From positions 1 to 6,691 of the forward strand of contig JAJWLX010000110.1 in the NCBI GenBank assembly GCA_021636625.1: DNA of 6,691 nt, given 5' to 3'. The notes under the pieces are model-generated. The model had not been told where the DNA came from. It saw nothing but the letters and a program-made list of their open reading frames with translations, and did no database searches. This DNA is from Prevotella sp. Its GTDB lineage: Bacteria; Bacteroidota; Bacteroidia; Bacteroidales; Bacteroidaceae. Each line of letters opens with the position of its first letter. Positions within the stretch are counted from its first letter, which is position 1. This document shows positions 1-6,499 of the stretch, one piece after another. Both the position numbers and the translations under genes were made by a program.

Positions 1-313
1 CCGATGCAACATGTAGATGTTGCTGATAGTTAAGCTTTTATCTTTTAAACGGTACAACTACCCTTTTTATAAGTGCACAGAAAATGGGCGACAAATGCAA
101 TGTGCTTATTCTCAATGCCTTAACGATAAAGTTGTACCGCTTCTTTTTAGCCTCAAATTGTAAATCTCTGAAAACAAGTGCAAAGCACTGAATCCGAGAA
201 TATTCCAACTCTTGTGTTACAGAACGCTTATCTTCGGGTGCAAAGGTACAATATAATCTTGGAATATTCCACTGAATATATCTTAAAAAATCTTATTTAT
301 TTCATTGTTTCTG
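1..313. other. Upstream non-coding region with inverted repeats; possible tail of a preceding gene at 1-33
   Basis: I see no convincing complete gene here. Reading from base 1 in frame 1, ten codons (P-M-Q-H-V-D-V-A-D-S) end at a TAA at 31-33, so the region may begin with the last codons of an upstream plus-strand gene; ten codons are too few to identify it. The same bases form a hairpin (arms 6-12 and 17-23, perfect 7 bp, 4-base loop). Further right are a 10-bp inverted repeat (50-59 with 130-139), a 5-bp inverted repeat (177-181 with 185-189), and the palindrome GGAATATTCC at 261-270. A minus-strand frame is open from about 292 to a stop at 40-38 but has no ATG or GTG start; its first possible start is TTG at 208. 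I treat it as non-coding. Confidence 0.5.
50..139. repeat. 90-bp element bounded by 10-bp perfect inverted repeats, with an inner imperfect repeat
   Basis: CGGTACAACT at 50-59 is the exact reverse complement of AGTTGTACCG at 130-139. Inside it, ATAAGTGCACA at 69-79 pairs with TGTGCTTAT at 101-109 apart from a two-base bulge. The nested arrangement could fold as a cruciform or RNA structure, or could be a binding or recombination site. No flanking target duplication is obvious and no recombinase gene is in the window, so the role is unknown. The symmetry itself is read directly from the sequence. Confidence 0.5.
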
Positions 314-343
314 TTGGTATTCAGAATATAATCACTACTTTTG
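314..343 (+). promoter_or_regulatory. Bacteroidota-type promoter for the four-gene operon
   Basis: TACTTTTG at 336-343 matches the Bacteroidota -7 consensus TAnnTTTG exactly. A TTG at 314-316 lies 19 bp upstream, a usual spacing for the -33 element of the primary sigma factor in this phylum. Transcription would begin near 350, leaving a leader of only about 10-17 bases before the ATG codons at 361 and 367. This placement argues that the in-frame sequence upstream, back to a GTG at 178, is not translated from this promoter. Confidence 0.75.
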
Positions 344-366
344 CACATAATCTTTATATAATGATT

Positions 367-1341
367 ATGAGCAAAAACAATGAATATATCAAAAACGCAG
401 CTAACTATGTTGCTTCAGTTTTGGAGGACAATATTGTGGCGAAACCTGTGTGCAAAAGTGTGCAGGATATACTTCCTGTATCCGTTGTTGGTAATTTTGA
501 ACTATATAATGGGCGAATATTAGGAAAGGATATTCTTTTTGCTTTTATTGAAGATGGCAACGTGATAGCTCCTGCTCAGACTAAGAAGCAATTAGACATT
601 ATTCAGCGAAAGACAGGTATGGTTGCCATACTTGTATCTGAACATTTATATTCTTATAATATAAATAGGTTGGTTGCTCAGAAAGTAAATTTTATAGTCC
701 CAAATAAGCAGATGTTTATTCCTTCTTTATTGTTAGATTTGAAGTCTATTAATACAATAGGCGGAGAAGATAAGAAGGATGCCATTACTCCTTTGACGCA
801 ATGTTTGTTACTGTATCATTTGGAAATAGAATCAATTTCGGGAAAGACAAGCTATGAACTTGCTGACATGTTGGCTGTATCATACGCTTCTGTAAATCGG
901 GCGTTGCGTTGGCTTGTATCCAAAAACCTTATAAGGTTGGAGGGAGCTAAGACGAAGACCATACAAATAGATTTCAGCAATAGGGAACTTTGGGATAAAG
1001 CATTGCCATTGTTAGTGTCTCCGATAGAAAAAGTCTATTATACGGATGCTCTTCTTGAAGGACAGATGATGAGTGGAATGAATGCCTTGGCTTCCTATAC
1101 GATGCTTAACGAAGAAAACAAGCAATGTCTTGCCATGCCGAAAAAAGATTTTAAGGCTTTAAACGTTGCGGTGGATAAGCAGTTTGGTCAAAACGAGATA
1201 CAGGTATGGAAGTATAATCCACAAATACTGAGTTCAACAGGGGTAGTTGATAAGTTATCGCTTTATCTTTCTTTGAAAGACAATGAAGATGAGAGAATAC
1301 AAATAGAGTTGGAACGATTAATAAGTGAAATGCCATGGTAA
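367..1341 (+). CDS. Winged-helix DNA-binding regulator, AbiEi-like antitoxin partner of a nucleotidyltransferase
   Basis: The protein is 324 residues from ATG 367, or 326 from ATG 361. A frame extending back to GTG 178 was rejected because it runs through the promoter. Numbering from 361, residues 1-130 form an alpha/beta region ending in a segment typical of this family (VNFIVPNKQMFIPSLLLDL, about 109-127). Residues about 141-195 are a winged helix-turn-helix, with ELADMLAVSYASVNRALRWL as the recognition core. The C-terminal part (about 210-326) has the motifs YTML, IQVWKYNP and DKLSLYLSLKDNEDERIQIE, ending in a tryptophan. I recognise this layout as the MarR-like or AbiEi-like proteins that occur directly upstream of AbiEii-type nucleotidyltransferases. 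In AbiE systems the first protein binds DNA upstream of its own operon and represses it, and counteracts the second; by analogy this protein probably represses the promoter at 314-343. The gene overlaps the next by 7 bases. The family assignment is from memory of conserved motifs, and the antitoxin role is inferred. Confidence 0.85.
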   Translation: MSKNNEYIKNAANYVASVLEDNIVAKPVCKSVQDILPVSVVGNFELYNGRILGKDILFAFIEDGNVIAPAQTKKQLDIIQRKTGMVAILVSEHLYSYNINRLVAQKVNFIVPNKQMFIPSLLLDLKSINTIGGEDKKDAITPLTQCLLLYHLEIESISGKTSYELADMLAVSYASVNRALRWLVSKNLIRLEGAKTKTIQIDFSNRELWDKALPLLVSPIEKVYYTDALLEGQMMSGMNALASYTMLNEENKQCLAMPKKDFKALNVAVDKQFGQNEIQVWKYNPQILSSTGVVDKLSLYLSLKDNEDERIQIELERLISEMPW

Positions 1342-2111
1342 GAGGTATAGATACATTCAAGCAGTTCTTCAAAGGTTTTGAAGACAACTATGTGATAATC
1401 GGTGGTACGGCATGTGAAATCCATGAGGATTTGTATGCCCAAGTGCCTCGTGCGACAAAGGATATAGACATCATCTTGATAGTTGAGGCTTTGTCTGCTG
1501 AGTTTGTCGCTAAGTTTTGGGAGTTCGTAAAGAAAGGCAATTATGGGCAGCGCAACAAGGGAGTGAATGAAAGTGTGGAACCCAAACATGAGTATTTCCG
1601 CTTTATGAAGCCTGCCGATTCTGCTTTTCCATATCAAGTGGAATTGTTTTCCAGAAGCCTTGGCTTGATGAATTTCCCAGAGGAGGCTCGTATCACACCG
1701 ATTCCTGTGGATGAAGACTTGTCGAGTTTGTCAGCCATCCTTATGGATAACGACTATTATCACTTTACGATAGAGCATAGCTTGCTTGAAGACGAAGTGC
1801 ATATTGCTAACATTGAGAGCCTTATATGTCTGAAAAGCAAAGCTTTCTTGGATTTAAGTCAAAGGAAAGCTATAGGTGAAAGTGTGGACAGCAAGCATAT
1901 AGCGAAGCATAAGAAAGACATCTTTCGTCTTGCTGCAATGCTTACTCCAGCAAGTAAATATGAGCTGCCCGACACATTGAAAGCAGATGTTGGTAACTTT
2001 TGTACTGCCATCATGCAGGATTTACCAAACGCTGACTTTATCAAGTCGGCAGGACTTGGTAATGTGACGAGTCAACAGATTGTCGAACAACTAAAGAAAT
2101 CAATGTTGTAG
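1335..2111 (+). CDS. AbiEii-like nucleotidyltransferase (putative type IV toxin)
   Basis: This 258-residue protein has the polymerase-beta-type nucleotidyltransferase signature: GGTA at 23-26, followed by TKDIDI with acidic residues D43 and D45, and a third candidate acidic residue E103 in VELFS. These would bind the metal ions used to transfer a nucleotide from an NTP. A lysine-rich segment further on (K167, K169, and KHKKDIFRL at 191-199) resembles the K...D motif of AbiEii and related enzymes. Known AbiE-family toxins of this fold act on tRNA or are GTP-binding; the substrate here cannot be told from sequence. Its ATG lies inside the end of the preceding gene (7-base overlap), the tight coupling expected of a toxin-antitoxin pair, and the metallophosphoesterase starts 2 bases after its stop. 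All core catalytic residues appear intact. The alternative is a non-toxic nucleotidyltransferase with a metabolic or regulatory role. Confidence 0.9.
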   Translation: MVRGIDTFKQFFKGFEDNYVIIGGTACEIHEDLYAQVPRATKDIDIILIVEALSAEFVAKFWEFVKKGNYGQRNKGVNESVEPKHEYFRFMKPADSAFPYQVELFSRSLGLMNFPEEARITPIPVDEDLSSLSAILMDNDYYHFTIEHSLLEDEVHIANIESLICLKSKAFLDLSQRKAIGESVDSKHIAKHKKDIFRLAAMLTPASKYELPDTLKADVGNFCTAIMQDLPNADFIKSAGLGNVTSQQIVEQLKKSML

Positions 2112-2113
2112 TT

Positions 2114-2881
2114 ATGGTAAAAATACAATATGTTTCTGATTTGCATCTGGAGTTTGTAGCGAATACTCGCTACTTGGAGAACAACCCAATCCAATCTATA
2201 GCAGACATCTTGGTGCTGGCAGGTGATACTGGCTATTTAGGGGATGAAAGTTTTCTCAAGCATCCTTTCTGGGATTGGGCTTCAGGGAATTTCAAGCAAG
2301 TGATAGTTACACCAGGCAATCATGAGTTTTACAAGGGGTATGACCTCGGACAGCTCTATGACGGTTGGTGCCTGGACATACGTCCTAATGTAAAATGTTA
2401 TTATAATGCTGCTGTTCACCTCTCAGATGATATAGACCTCATCGTCTCAACGCTCTGGGGACATATTGAGCCTAAGGATGCTTTTGCGACAGAGCGCATG
2501 GTTAATGACTTCTATCGTATCAAGGATGGTGGTGTTGTGATAAATAGTGAGCGATTTAATCAAGAGCATGAGAAATGCCGTGCTTTCATAGAAAAAGCAG
2601 TTGGCGAAAGTCAAGCTAAACACATCGTGGTGGCAACCCATCATGTACCATCGTATGAATTGGTATCACCAGATTTCATAGGAAGTCCGATAAATGGAGC
2701 CTTCACTGCGGAACTTGGAAACTTCATTGCTTATAGTCGCATAGACTATTGGATTTATGGTCATTCCCATCGAAACATAGATAAGGTGATAGGTAATACC
2801 CATTGTGTTTCAAATCAACTTGGGTGTGTGTGTCATGGGGAGGCTAAGGTTTTTGATTTTATGAAATGTATTAATCTGTAA
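2114..2881 (+). CDS. Calcineurin-like metallophosphoesterase
   Basis: The 255-residue protein carries the full set of metal-binding motifs of the family in order: SDLHLE with D9 and H11; AGDTG with D38; PGNHEFY with N69 and H70; ATHHVPS with H176; and GHSHR with H217 and H219. The segment STLWGHI at 112-118 is common in the single-domain bacterial members. Such enzymes hydrolyse phosphomonoesters or phosphodiesters (nucleotides, nucleic acids, proteins) using two metal ions; the substrate is not predictable here. There is no signal peptide or membrane segment, so it is cytoplasmic. It begins 2 bases after the nucleotidyltransferase stop and ends 6 bases before the membrane-protein gene, so it is almost certainly co-transcribed with both. 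Its place next to a nucleotidyltransferase suggests that it may reverse or process that enzyme's product; this is inference. Confidence 0.93.
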   Translation: MVKIQYVSDLHLEFVANTRYLENNPIQSIADILVLAGDTGYLGDESFLKHPFWDWASGNFKQVIVTPGNHEFYKGYDLGQLYDGWCLDIRPNVKCYYNAAVHLSDDIDLIVSTLWGHIEPKDAFATERMVNDFYRIKDGGVVINSERFNQEHEKCRAFIEKAVGESQAKHIVVATHHVPSYELVSPDFIGSPINGAFTAELGNFIAYSRIDYWIYGHSHRNIDKVIGNTHCVSNQLGCVCHGEAKVFDFMKCINL

Positions 2882-2887
2882 GAGACA

Positions 2888-4117
2888 ATGGAGAATGTTT
2901 TATTTTTTGACATACCCAAACTTAAGCCCAATTATTCTTTGATAGTTATTGGCATTTGCCAACTTTTGATGACTATCTACTCATTAACTAAGGTTTATTT
3001 ACCAGATTTAATGTTGGGGTTTACCATAATGGCTTGTGTTTTCGACTTTATAGGTTTTTGCTTAATTTATTTTATTATAGAAATCCGTAGATATTCTAGA
3101 AATGTAAAAAATAAGCTAAGATGTATTCTTTCTGATTCAGTAATATTAGGAGTTCTAAACATATCAAAAGGCATAGTTGTTGAAAGGAAACTCAGCCGTG
3201 TGGCTTCATGTATTGAAATTTCTGATATGAGATGGAATTATACTATATTCTTATCTGAAGGCAGAATTTATGAGTTTAAATGTGTTGTCGTTAAAGTTCT
3301 TCCTGACAAGATACATCTATTGTTAGATTTAGATACATTGAAATGTAACAAAAACATCCGTAAGCCAACGTTAAATGCTGTTAAAACAGGTACAAAGTTA
3401 GATGCTTCTGTACTCAAATTGCTGACAAATATAGCTTTAGGACTAATCTATCTTATATTGGTGCTCTTTGTTGGCTATATGAAAGGCATCTATGGCTTAA
3501 TGCTTTTAATGGCATTTGTATGGGGAAGTATGGGAGTCGGTGTCTTATTTCTAAAAAATGGTCTAATTGGTGATAGATTATTGCGTTGTTTTGATTTTTA
3601 TTTTAAGATTCCCTTGATGTTGGTCTTACCTTATGTTGTCTCGTTATTTGTTTCTTGTGGTGTTCCTTTTGCAATATTGATTGGGTTGAGAAGTTTTACT
3701 CAATCATCTATATCGTATGCAAATATGATTTTTTGTTCTCTGATTATTGGGTCTTTCACTGTCGTTTATGCAAATAATTTTTTTACTAGATTTATTCTTA
3801 TTTGTATCTATGGTTTAGGAGAGCCAGAAAACGAAATATATCCTGCGACTTTTAGGGATAGGAGAATAATGTACTTACGAAAAATACTGATAGACAAGAG
3901 TTTGGTAAATATGCTGGTCTTGTTGACTTATGTCGTATTTTTAATTTCAGATACCATGCTGTTTTTTCAATGGCACACTCATGTCTTTACTACGGATATA
4001 AATGATGCTGTTAAAAATTCGTTTATTGTATATATAGCATTCAAGGGCTTTGTTGCAGCAAAGAGTAATACACATTACTCTTTAAAGGATATCGCCCACT
4101 TAATCGAATATTCATGA
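2888..4117 (+). CDS. Multi-pass membrane protein of unknown function, last gene of the operon
   Basis: I do not recognise the family. The 409-residue protein has about seven or eight hydrophobic segments: roughly 17-37, 42-66, 178-198, 201-222, 241-267, 276-308 (one or two helices), 339-361 and perhaps 376-392. Between the second and third segments lies a soluble domain of about 110 residues (67-177) with alternating hydrophobic residues suggesting beta strands. No signal peptide, enzyme motif or transporter signature is evident. The ATG at 2888 is 6 bases after the phosphoesterase stop, and the N-terminus leads directly into the first membrane segment, which supports this start. The DNA is visibly more A/T-rich than the two genes before it (16 of 60 bases are G or C at 3721-3780, against 27 of 60 at 1441-1500), partly because codons for hydrophobic residues are T-rich, possibly because of separate ancestry. 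By position it could be the effector or membrane sensor of the operon; this is inference. Confidence 0.85.
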   Translation: MENVLFFDIPKLKPNYSLIVIGICQLLMTIYSLTKVYLPDLMLGFTIMACVFDFIGFCLIYFIIEIRRYSRNVKNKLRCILSDSVILGVLNISKGIVVERKLSRVASCIEISDMRWNYTIFLSEGRIYEFKCVVVKVLPDKIHLLLDLDTLKCNKNIRKPTLNAVKTGTKLDASVLKLLTNIALGLIYLILVLFVGYMKGIYGLMLLMAFVWGSMGVGVLFLKNGLIGDRLLRCFDFYFKIPLMLVLPYVVSLFVSCGVPFAILIGLRSFTQSSISYANMIFCSLIIGSFTVVYANNFFTRFILICIYGLGEPENEIYPATFRDRRIMYLRKILIDKSLVNMLVLLTYVVFLISDTMLFFQWHTHVFTTDINDAVKNSFIVYIAFKGFVAAKSNTHYSLKDIAHLIEYS

Positions 4118-4183
4118 CTTAATGTATCTGCCCCCGTAGATTTTCGACAGAAACAATCTGTGGAGATTCAATGTGTGTTTCTT

Positions 4184-4244
4184 AATTAGAGAGTGCAAAC
4201 TAAAATGGTAAATTGACACAGAGTTTAGTTTACACTCTCTAATT
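4184..4244. terminator. Long inverted repeat between convergent genes, probable bidirectional terminator
   Basis: Bases 4184-4204 pair with 4224-4244 over 21 positions with one mismatch (4196 with 4232), enclosing a 19-base loop. In the plus-strand transcript the odd position is a C-A mismatch; in the minus-strand transcript it becomes a G-U wobble, so the minus RNA forms an unbroken 21-bp stem. Minus-strand RNA continues into AATTAAGAAAC rather than a U tract; plus-strand RNA continues into the moderately U-rich AATTTATTTC. The right arm reaches the first base of the helicase stop codon (complement of 4244-4246). Its location at the meeting point of two convergent genes favours termination or protection of 3' ends. 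The modest U tracts and wide loop leave room for another role. Confidence 0.65.
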
Positions 4245-6442
4245 TATTTCAATTTGGCTATCAGAGGACGAATTTTTATGTCGTATTCTTCGTTGCCAAA
4301 ATTTATAACAATAAGATTCCGTTTACACCGAGTTATCCCAGTATATAATAATTCATCAAAAGATAGGTTGAAAGTTGTTGATTTGTCATATTTCGGTTCA
4401 AGAACAAGAAAAACAACTTCACTTTCCCATCCTTTGAATGAATTAATAGTAGATATTTTTATAGTACCACTATTCATCCAAAAATGTAGTTTTTTGTTAT
4501 CTCTAATATTTTTGTAATTTGAACTGTAAACTTCTTTTTTGAATTGAGTTAAAACTTCTTCGTAGTGCTTCCTAAAAGCAATTAATACGTCAAAGCTGAT
4601 TCTACATTTTTCGCATTCTTCAATCAATCTTTCTTTGAAAGTATCAGGAAATGACACATATAAATCATAGATAGTAAATAAAACAGCAATGTGCTGTCTT
4701 AATTTGATGAGATCATAATCATAGAGCGTAGTCCTTTTGGGAAACAATTTCTTCTTGAAATGTTCTGTAATGTTGTTGAACCATGCAAGATTTGGATTGC
4801 CTCCATTGTTTTTACCAATATAATTGAGGTGAGTCATATACATAGTCTCTATCGTTTCAAGCATACTATTTGTTTTTTCTCGGCTTGCATATCGGTAGTA
4901 GGCATCAAATGTCCTGAGTAGTCCAGTAGTATATCCCAAAATTGTTATGTCGTTAGGTGATATGTTTCCTGCTTTATTAAGTATGTTCCCTCTTATAATA
5001 GTATATAAGGAAGCAATATTATTCTTGTCTTGAAGATACATATAATTAATATAGCCCTCTTTTTGCTGTTGCTGGCCAAAGAAATCATAGCTGCCGTTTT
5101 CAGAGAAATCGTCAGTATCATATTTGTCACCAAATACATTCTGTTGAAATGATTGGGCAAGATCTCTTACTTTAAAATCAGAACGGAAACAATACTTAAG
5201 CTCATTTACGCCTCGAACATTTGTTACAACATCCTTTTGTAGAGTAGGTTGACCATAAATATTTTGCTTAACATCACCAAATAAAACATAATCACCTTTA
5301 GGGTCTCTAAAGAAATTTTTAATTATTTCCATCCAAGACCTGTGGTAATCTTGTATCTCGTCAATGAGAACAGCATCATATTTAACAATTTGATTTTTGT
5401 GCTCGTAAAACAATTGAACATTCCCATAATACATTCTTTCCAGATAGTCGGATATGTGGGCTTTGTCCATACTTTCAGGAATTTCCATCTCAATATTTAG
5501 ATTGTTGAGCTCAGCATTTATAAATTGATGGTAGTTTATAATGATAAAACTATCCAAGGGGAATGTTTCATCAACCCGATTAAGTTTGTCATGAATAAAG
5601 TTTTTGAGCGTAATGTTGAAAGTCAAAATTAAAATACGTGGGGTGTTATTACGTGACAAAGCCCGTTTGTATGCTTGTACTGCTCTAGCTGCTAAAACTG
5701 TAGTTTTACCAGATCCAAAAACACCACGTACTCTTTGCTCAAGATTTGTTGAGTATATAATGCTTTTTTGTTTGTCAGAATATCTATATGGTTCACCTTC
5801 TGCCTTTAAGTGTTCTGCTGGTGACAACAATCTTTTGAAATTTTCATATATAACATCTGTAAATAGCCAAGAAGGGCTTGAGGCTATAATACGTCGCTTT
5901 TTAAGAAGATTAATAAAATCCTCTTCGTTGAGTCCATCTTTCCCGATAAAGTCCATGTTATATTTAATGAATGTTTGATATTTCTTATCACCTTTATACG
6001 GTTTTATAAGCCTATCCTCAAGTTCATGTTGACTGGCACAATGGAAGTAAACAGCACATGCGACTATATTGAAATGGCGATAATCTTTTATCTTCATTTG
6101 TAGCAAGTCTGTGACATGAAGATCATAAAGATTATTCTTGTATTTCAAAACTTGGTCTATTGGTGACTTTACTACTGATCCATTTTGTATAAATATCCAC
6201 TTTTTCTTTTCATTTAAGCGAAAATTGTTCAAGTTCCAATCTTTCACTTCTATAATCATAACCCCATACCCTTTTCGCATAATGAGCACATCAGGTCTGT
6301 CTCCATTTAAAAATGGATTGAAATAGACTTCAAAAGAATCATCTAAGCAATTCTTAAGAAACTCCAATAGTGTCCATTCTCCAACGGTCGCAGGAACTTT
6401 GAACATCGAAATCTTTTCAAGTGAAGGATAGAATATTGCCAT
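4244..6442 (-). CDS. NERD-domain nuclease fused to a UvrD/Rep-type SF1 helicase
   Basis: The 732-residue protein has two parts. Residues about 15-135 match a NERD (nuclease-related) domain: GE at 21-22, then D51 in RPDVLI, E65 and K67 in MIIEVKDW, and Q97 in SPIDQVLKY, a complete D...ExK active-site pattern. Residues about 220-715 are an SF1 helicase: Q motif around 222-228, Walker A FGSGKTT (242-248), motif Ia LILTFN (271-276), Walker B VLIDEIQD (358-365), motif III LFGDVKQNIY (387-396), motif IV CFRSD with R420, motif V ISTINSFKGWESEVVFL (663-679), and motif VI YTGITRCKRN with R705. The long stretch between motifs IV and V holds the expected 2B-like insertion. It should unwind DNA (or RNA) using ATP and cut nucleic acid. 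Similar nuclease-helicase fusions occur in phage-defence islands, so a defence role is plausible but inferred. The start is the ATG at 6442, about 42 bases after the predicted transcription start; no Shine-Dalgarno is seen, only an A-rich leader. Confidence 0.95.
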   Translation of the reverse strand: MAIFYPSLEKISMFKVPATVGEWTLLEFLKNCLDDSFEVYFNPFLNGDRPDVLIMRKGYGVMIIEVKDWNLNNFRLNEKKKWIFIQNGSVVKSPIDQVLKYKNNLYDLHVTDLLQMKIKDYRHFNIVACAVYFHCASQHELEDRLIKPYKGDKKYQTFIKYNMDFIGKDGLNEEDFINLLKKRRIIASSPSWLFTDVIYENFKRLLSPAEHLKAEGEPYRYSDKQKSIIYSTNLEQRVRGVFGSGKTTVLAARAVQAYKRALSRNNTPRILILTFNITLKNFIHDKLNRVDETFPLDSFIIINYHQFINAELNNLNIEMEIPESMDKAHISDYLERMYYGNVQLFYEHKNQIVKYDAVLIDEIQDYHRSWMEIIKNFFRDPKGDYVLFGDVKQNIYGQPTLQKDVVTNVRGVNELKYCFRSDFKVRDLAQSFQQNVFGDKYDTDDFSENGSYDFFGQQQQKEGYINYMYLQDKNNIASLYTIIRGNILNKAGNISPNDITILGYTTGLLRTFDAYYRYASREKTNSMLETIETMYMTHLNYIGKNNGGNPNLAWFNNITEHFKKKLFPKRTTLYDYDLIKLRQHIAVLFTIYDLYVSFPDTFKERLIEECEKCRISFDVLIAFRKHYEEVLTQFKKEVYSSNYKNIRDNKKLHFWMNSGTIKISTINSFKGWESEVVFLVLEPKYDKSTTFNLSFDELLYTGITRCKRNLIVINFGNEEYDIKIRPLIAKLK

Positions 6443-6476
6443 AATTTTCTTTTTATAGTTACTCGATGTGAATCAA

Positions 6477-6491
6477 CTTCTTTTCAAGAAG
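6477..6491. repeat. 6-bp inverted repeat at the predicted helicase transcription start
   Basis: CTTCTT (6477-6482) and AAGAAG (6486-6491) are perfect complements separated by three bases. The repeat sits directly downstream of the candidate -7 element and covers the predicted start of the helicase transcript. It could be an operator for a repressor, or a small hairpin at the 5' end of the mRNA. No other copy was noticed in the window. Confidence 0.35.
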
Positions 6492-6499
6492 CAAATTTA
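6492..6499 (-). promoter_or_regulatory. Candidate -7 promoter element for the helicase gene
   Basis: On the minus strand the bases read TAAATTTG, an exact match to the Bacteroidota -7 consensus TAnnTTTG. Transcription would start near 6485, giving a leader of about 42 bases with the A-rich stretch AAAAAGAAAATT directly before the ATG, typical of this phylum. No good -33 element is present at 19-21 bp; the nearest TTG (complement of 6524-6526) is 24 bp away, so the assignment rests mainly on the -7 box and its position. Confidence 0.5.

Noticed and set aside
6..23. Perfect 7-bp hairpin with a 4-base loop as an intrinsic terminator of an upstream gene
   Set aside because: No T run follows directly; the first T-rich stretch begins about 12 bases later, and the hairpin lies inside the possible last codons of the preceding frame.
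50..139. Integron attC-like recombination site
   Set aside because: The arms do not match the RYYYAAC/GTTRRRY core sequences and there is no cassette array or integron integrase in the window.
1263..1637. Minus-strand frame of about 124 codons across the first and second genes
   Set aside because: It is antisense to the regulator C-terminus and the nucleotidyltransferase catalytic motifs, which are clearly coding on the plus strand.
4147..4161. Small hairpin ACAGA/TCTGT after the membrane-protein gene as its own terminator
   Set aside because: The stem is only 5 bp, weak, and not followed by a T tract; the long stem at 4184-4244 is a much better candidate.
5604..5978. Plus-strand frame of about 124 codons opposite the helicase gene
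   Set aside because: It lies antisense to the Walker A and N-terminal helicase region of an unmistakable gene, with no promoter or recognisable protein motif.
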